In this document: positions 58,753 to 64,000 of the stretch, in pieces
Layout: every line of letters starts with the position of its first letter
Position numbering within the stretch: position 1 is the stretch's first letter
Origin: Corallium rubrum
Lineage: Eukaryota; Cnidaria; Anthozoa; Scleralcyonacea; Coralliidae
Assembly: GCA_964035015.1 (NCBI GenBank)
Contig: OZ035997.1
Coordinates: 21,274,795 to 21,338,794, forward strand
Direction: 5' to 3'
Length of the DNA: 64,000 nt
Made by a program: the position numbers and the translations under genes
The notes under the pieces: generated by a model
Told to the model about the DNA's origin: nothing
The model's database searches: none
What the model saw: the letters and a program-made list of their open reading frames with translations, nothing else

Positions 58753-59461
58753 AAAAAAATGGAATCTATTTGTTTTATACAATAAAAATTGAAAAGGTTT
58801 TTGTCGAAACTCTTGCCGGATTTTTGGCATGAAAAAGGAAAAAAAAACAAGTCAGTTGACGTGATCTGACGTGATCCATGTGTCTGTGCTCTAATAGATC
58901 ATGGCCAACAACCAATGAAAACACACATAGCAACCAGGGTTTTGTATAAATACACTATATGATATGATATGTAATTTGAGAGAAAACATTAGTATTTTAC
59001 TTGTCGTCAATTGTTACAGTTTCATTCATTTATAAAGAGCGAAAATATAATCACACAGTTTTGTCTCAAAAGCTGTTAGTTATTATATAAACTTATAGTT
59101 ATACATCAATTAGGATCACTGGAATAAAAACATTTGAATGCAGTGAGTATAAGTAAAGAAACAACGTACTGGCAATTACAAATTTTCTTTTTTTTCTTTC
59201 GATTTCTCGCTCTTGGTGTTGTATAGCAAACCACACTTGCAACTTACCAGTTTGAGTAAAGTTTTGTCCACAAAGACCAAATTTGGTCTTTAGAATAATA
59301 TAGGTATATGCATATTTATTGCGCTAGACGTTTACTGAAATTAACGTAAAAAGGTTTTTGGAAAAACAAGATGGTGGTCACATGACGTTCGTTAATAGAA
59401 ACCATGGTAACGTCAGTCAAATAACTCTGCACGGACAGAAGGAATGAGTTTTAAAAAGAGA

Positions 59462-59828
59462 AAACAATGTTTATTGATCTTTATTTATTTTTATTTATTT
59501 ATTTATTAACATTTGTACCTACTGATACCGGAGAAACGACAATAGGACTCGAGGTCCCTTACAAGGTTGTTCTACTAAGATCGAATTGTTGATTTTATGG
59601 AGGGAGGAAAACCGGAGAACCCGGAGAAAAACCCTCGAAGCACAGGAGAGATCAACTAGGCCAATAACTCTACTCACACGAGTTCCAAGCTCAAGCCGTG
59701 ACAATGTTTGTCCCATGCGGCCACCCATCCAAGTACTAACCCCATCCAGTCGGGCTTAACTTTGGATGGCAGCCGTGAGAGGCAACTCGTCGCCACCACC
59801 TAGAATGCGGGCTCCTATCTCCTGTCAG
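59462..59828 (-). mobile_element. 5S rRNA-derived SINE (SINE3-like)
   Basis: Read on the minus strand, the head contains AAGTTAAGCCCG, GGGTTAGTACTTGGATGGGT and GGCCGCATGGG, which correspond to the internal promoter (box A to box C) of 5S rRNA. The body holds TTCGAGGGTTTTTCTCCGGG and TTCTCCGGTTTTCCTCCC, a sequence I recall as common in marine invertebrate repeats. The 3' end runs into an AAATA-rich tail (59473-59510 on the plus strand). It would be transcribed by RNA polymerase III and mobilised by a partner LINE. Confidence 0.75.
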
Positions 59829-59829
59829 T

Positions 59830-61060
59830 CAAATAATTGTCGCCACAAAATGGCGGATTTATAAGGGCAAAAGGAACTCGCCCTAGGACTTTTTAACAGT
59901 TTTTTTACACGGCCGCGGTTGGTAACTGGTGTGGAGTGGACGATGGATATATTTTAGCGCTGAATTTCTTTGTTTTTTACGCCGGGAAATTTACTGGATT
60001 AGTGAATTTAAAGATAAAGGCATGTGAAGTGCAATATCCTTCGCCAAAACATTTCGAACATCAAACTCTGGATGTAGAAATGGCGACGATAGCGGCCTTT
60101 TAATACGAATGGTTTTAGTGTTTTTACTGTTTTACATTATACTTGAATGGCTCCCACTTGCCAATCTGTATGTGCTTTATACTGAATGTGGAGGATTAAT
60201 CAAGGAGACAGCAAGTGTTTTGTTCTTTTTTATCCAATCTAATAGGGATTTCTACCTTGTGATTTTTGAAATATAAAATATGTTTATGCACCTGTCATAC
60301 TTTTTATACATCATTCTTTTCGACATCTATTTATATTGACATTTTAAATCCGTGTTTTTCTTAAGATTTTCCCCTAGTTTCCATTACGTATTTGATTCTT
60401 TTCTTTTCTTTTAAACGGGCTTTGATGCAGACAATTTCTGAGTTTCAAGTTTAGCATGAGCCTATCGATTTGTTGCTTTTTGTAATTGTGGTGACTTGAT
60501 CGAAATATAATTTTGAACTTATAGTTTTTAGTACGTTTAATAAAGCAAGTGTCTTGCAAATTGTTTTATTTTATGCTAATGATGTGGCTGATTTGTTGTC
60601 ATGCATGTATCCAATTTATCCCTATGAAACGTCCTCCAATTCTTTATTTTGAGAGGCGATCATTGTTGTATATATACCCCACCCCCTTGCAAAATTCAAA
60701 ATGGCGGATCTATAAGGGCAAAATAAAATTTAATTTGGACACCTGTCACGTGACAGACCACACCCGTGCTTCCCTTACACAAATTGCTCCAACTTGTAGA
60801 CGATATACGGACGTTAGAGTGCTGAAAAAGAAGACGGTTTTCTACTACTGTATTATTGCTGGTCGTGTTGGGCTCACTCCAAAGACATGCAGTGTCAAAT
60901 ACTATATGGCATCTTATGAAGCGAGGGCATTTGCTTCTTTTTAAACCTGGGGGGAAGAAGACACTCCTGCCGTCGTCGAAACAATCGAATTCCAAAATAT
61001 TAATGAGCACTCACCTTTGTCTTTGCGACCACATGAAAGATTTCTGTATTTCTGATTTCT
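59830..61060. other. No recognised gene
   Basis: The 18-bp words AAAATGGCGGATTTATAAGG (59854) and AAAATGGCGGATCTATAAGG (60699) repeat directly about 845 bp apart. The segment 60830-61045 repeats 42950-43085. The overlapping open frames here look like translations of these repeats. Confidence 0.4.
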
Positions 61061-61191
61061 GTATCTGACTGCAATATTATTAGGAGCCAAGACGACCTTG
61101 CTTAGTTTGCCCCAAGAAAATCAGTAAATGCCTTGAAATGTATAGTTTCTCTAATTTTACTGTGTAAAACAAATCAATAGATTTAGTTTTG

Positions 61192-61341
61192 CCGTTGTCT
61201 GTTCAATTCTACGGTACACGCACAGAGAAACTCACAAGTTCACAACATGGTAAATACACTTGGTTCACGGGCCATTATTTCGTTCAGTTACCACGTTGTG
61301 ACGTCCTCTCTGCCTCTATTATAGTAACTGAACAGACAACG
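61192..61341. mobile_element. CCGTTGTCTGTTC MITE, copy 4
   Basis: Ends CCGTTGTCTGTTCAATTCTA and mirrored GAACAGACAACGG, with the CCACGTTGTGACGTC inner motif. Confidence 0.75.
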
Positions 61342-62344
61342 GCAGAATCGAATAAAATGTATTTGTTAACTACAAATATACAAATGTTGATCCTGCAAGG
61401 TACCGCTGGCTTCAAACACTAGCTTCAAATTATGTTTACTGTCGACCAGAAGAGATGAGAAATCCACCTCTATGCAGTATATTGTGATTCAAGGTTATTT
61501 AAGAATCCGAAAAACTTTAGTGGCATACATTCAAAAATGTCGAAAGGTCAAAAATGTTTGAAAAGGACTTTGAGAAAGTCTAACACTTACCGCGCTAAGT
61601 GAGGACTAGGTGCTCTTTGTCTTGCCAAACAACTAAATTTTAGCAATGTATTTGATTCGAAATTATATATTACTCAAATATTATTTTGGAAAGCGTGGGG
61701 GTGGGATGCGACACTTCTCCATCTCGTTTGGTTTAAGCCCTGATAACATTTTTTGCTGGATCTCTTTTCTTGTACGTGCTAGATTTCTCGCAATTGTGCT
61801 CAAAGTTAATAATTTGATCAATTGACAAAGAAATCCTTTGTCTTCCTCTAAATTTCCCGCTTGCATATATTTTCACTCATCAACATGCACAGAAAATTAG
61901 ATGCAATTTCTCTGATCAACCGTGTAAATTTCTTGTCTGTAAGATTCTCAACGTTTTCCTCGGTGATCATAATATTACAAACTAATAAACATGACTTTTC
62001 GGGAAATTAGCGATTAAGTTTCCCTTTTGCCTTGGGAAGATTTGTAAAAGTCCTCGGCGGCGGGGAAATTTAATCGCTAATTTCCCTCAAGTCATGTTAT
62101 TGCTACGTCATGATGTGGTTGAGCGCATCTAATCACAATGCCTTCAGATGGGAACGAGAAATTAGCTGAAGTGGGAAATTAGTGGTAGACAAAAATCTTT
62201 GTATTAAATACTTTGATTTTACTTGAAAAGACGTATACAAGTCAAGATCTGTTATTAACTAATAAGTAAGTGTTCAACACTATGCGGTACTCGATTGTCT
62301 AAGGGCAATTTCAAGAACGACGAAAACTCAACAACAAGCTTTCG

Positions 62345-62417
62345 ATGGACAACATAGTGTACTATTTACCATTAGGAATCTTATTTTGTATTTCAGTTTC
62401 AGCTGCAGGAACACCAG
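62345..62417 (+). CDS. Signal-peptide-like first exon, second intact copy
   Basis: Same 73-nt exon as 45516-45588, with Glu-to-Gly and Ser-to-Pro changes just before the donor (GTATAT). The hydrophobic core is unchanged. No downstream exon was recognised before the window ends. Confidence 0.35.
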
Positions 62418-62570
62418 GTATATATTTAAAGTTATTAATTCTTGAACTTTACATGATAGAAATTGCATTTTGATTTCAGGAATTATTTCATTAACGATAG
62501 GGTTCCCTTAAACGTGCGATTCTCACTAAGCGCGCATATGAGACAATTCACAAACAACAACAGCACACAC

Positions 62571-64000
62571 ACACATATATACACACACACAGTGGAGACA
62601 AACGCTATTACATGAAGAAATTCAAACACGAAGAACAAAGAACTTACAAATCTTTAGTTCGTCTGGGAACGAACATTTAGTTTTGTTCATTTTTTGTTGC
62701 CGATAAAGGTTATTAGATAGTTTGTTTGTGTTTATAACCCCATCTTAGTCAACTAAAATGTTGCTGTTCGAAATATCATTTCGAACTCGTATCGGTCGAA
62801 TTTGATCTACACGCAGATTAACATTTGATGCGTAGGAAGTCAAAGACAAATATGTTATATAATATATATTAGCCATGCAGGGAATATTCTGACGTAAGAT
62901 ATACATGCATGTGAAAACGCTGGGTTTTGTTTTTAGAGATTTAATATCCAATGAGAGACTCAAACTGTATATCTGACGTTTTATATTGTTCACAAACCTT
63001 TAATTATAAACATTTATTGCCATGAAAATCTTCAAAGAATTTTCAGTTAGACTGCCTTCAGTTGATCTAGTTAGAATTTCTGCATTTCTGGCAACAAATG
63101 TCGATTGTTGTTAGCTCGAATCTATGTTTTTTTGAATGGATTTTATATGTGGGTTACAAACTGTGATCTTCATTAGACAAATTTAAAGAATGATATTTTT
63201 TACAAAGCTACATATAGCCAGTACTATACAAGCGTGCTCCAATGAATATTTTTTACAAAGCTACACATAGCCAGTACTAGCCTATACAAGCGTGTTCACT
63301 GAAGACATTTTGTGCTGCGATAGAATAAAATATCTGTTTCGTTGCCTGTTTTATTGCTGTTACTAATAACTCAGTTGTATGTCGTAGTTCTCAATTTTTT
63401 TTTATCTGGAATGCGTAGAAAATAAACGTTTTTCTCCAGTCATTTCAACCAAAAAAATAGCCTAGTGCAAACACAAGGCAAAGCCGAGTGTTTTCACACA
63501 TTTTTTCCAGTTGAAATTGAGTCATTCGTGTTTCTATCACAGTATAGAGTCACAAAAGCCATTTTCTGTTTGTTTTATAAAATAACTAACCATTTTACGA
63601 GGTAAAAAAACAAGGGGAAGCCACCAAGACCCAAGAAGTGACCGAGACTCAGCTGACGAATGATGGCGTAATACGCCAGTGATTACGTGGATTTAACGAA
63701 ACACAGCATGCGTTGTACAATATAAAATGTACCACTGACAGAGACACGTTTGACGTCATTTACAAGGTCAGTGGTCAGTGCTCTGAGTGAAAATGGCTCT
63801 CGTCCAATCAGAGCGTGCGTAGGACACCTGTTATTTTATAAAAGCACATACAGTAAAAACTCTAATAAAAGAAATTAAGCATCTAATATATAAGAAACAG
63901 TTCAGCCTGACAAATATATAAAGCAGTTTCTTATGCGAAAGGTCACTAAAGCTTGGAACACAGGTATATAGAGCATACTTTGAGGGTTCTTGGAAAAAGT
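62571..64000. other. Intergenic end of window with a short tandem duplication
   Basis: TTTTTTACAAAGCTACATATAG and the following bases are duplicated in tandem at 63197-63297 (about 50 bp per unit). No gene, RNA or transposon terminus was recognised in the rest. Confidence 0.45.

Larger units (their letters stand above)
61070..62570. repeat. Dispersed repeat R1, copy c
   Basis: The longest copy, in the same orientation as copy b. It includes the MITE at 61192-61341, TGCAAGGTACCGCTGGCTTC, AAGACGTATACAAGTCAAGA and an intact signal-peptide-like exon at 62345. It carries an extra 300 bp (61830-62100) with a GGGAAATTAGCGATTAA inverted pair absent from copy b. Confidence 0.7.

Overview
This window is eukaryotic nuclear DNA from an animal, most likely a marine invertebrate and perhaps a cnidarian. 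Genes are split by GT-AG introns, the DNA is AT-rich, (AT)n and (AC)n tracts are common, and there are many hairpin MITEs, a 5S-derived SINE and non-LTR retrotransposon debris. I see no bacterial features and no gene that I can confidently call a host gene. Species assignment is an inference only.

Bases 1-4115 hold unremarkable DNA with a decayed non-LTR retrotransposon. Bases 4123-40658 are one giant insertion. It has near-identical 1.79-kb terminal inverted repeats and a 7-bp target duplication (GTTTTAC). It encodes a P-superfamily transposase (eight exons seen, 6125-34838) and, convergently, a Pif1-like helicase with a long unknown C-terminal half (35072-38408, minus strand). The transposase gene is split by a second element (7507-32629, CACAG termini) that sits wholly within an intron, so splicing could in principle remove it. 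That 25-kb insert is a nest of its own: a fold-back element with a 9-bp target duplication (8738-10651), an element built on TTCATGAA repeats (12124-15037), and a probable element built on GAATATTC repeats (about 15311-30738). This last stretch carries a Tnp2/CACTA-type transposase (19326-22359) and a divergent accessory gene with a BEN-like C-terminus (15906-18769).

The innermost layer (24222-30402) is a 6.2-kb, almost perfect palindrome. It carries two head-to-head copies of a gene encoding a C2H2 finger plus a packaging-type ATPase, one copy frameshifted. Its termini begin AGTAG and it is bounded by the 6-bp duplication TACATA. A second, smaller element at 53069-55960 has the same signature: AGTAG termini, the 6-bp duplication ATCCGC, GC-rich TGACG-containing tandem repeats near the ends, and two small C2H2 proteins. 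AG...CT termini with 6-bp duplications are the hallmark of Maverick/Polinton integration, yet neither element has a polymerase, integrase or capsid gene. I regard this pair as the best candidate for an undescribed system: small Maverick-like satellite elements.

Bases 40666-64000 are repeat-rich flank: MITEs of mariner, hAT-like and unknown type, three rearranged copies of one dispersed repeat carrying a small signal-peptide-like exon, a decayed tyrosine recombinase (49745-50745), inverted non-LTR endonuclease fragments around the second Maverick-like element, and a 5S-derived SINE (59462-59828).
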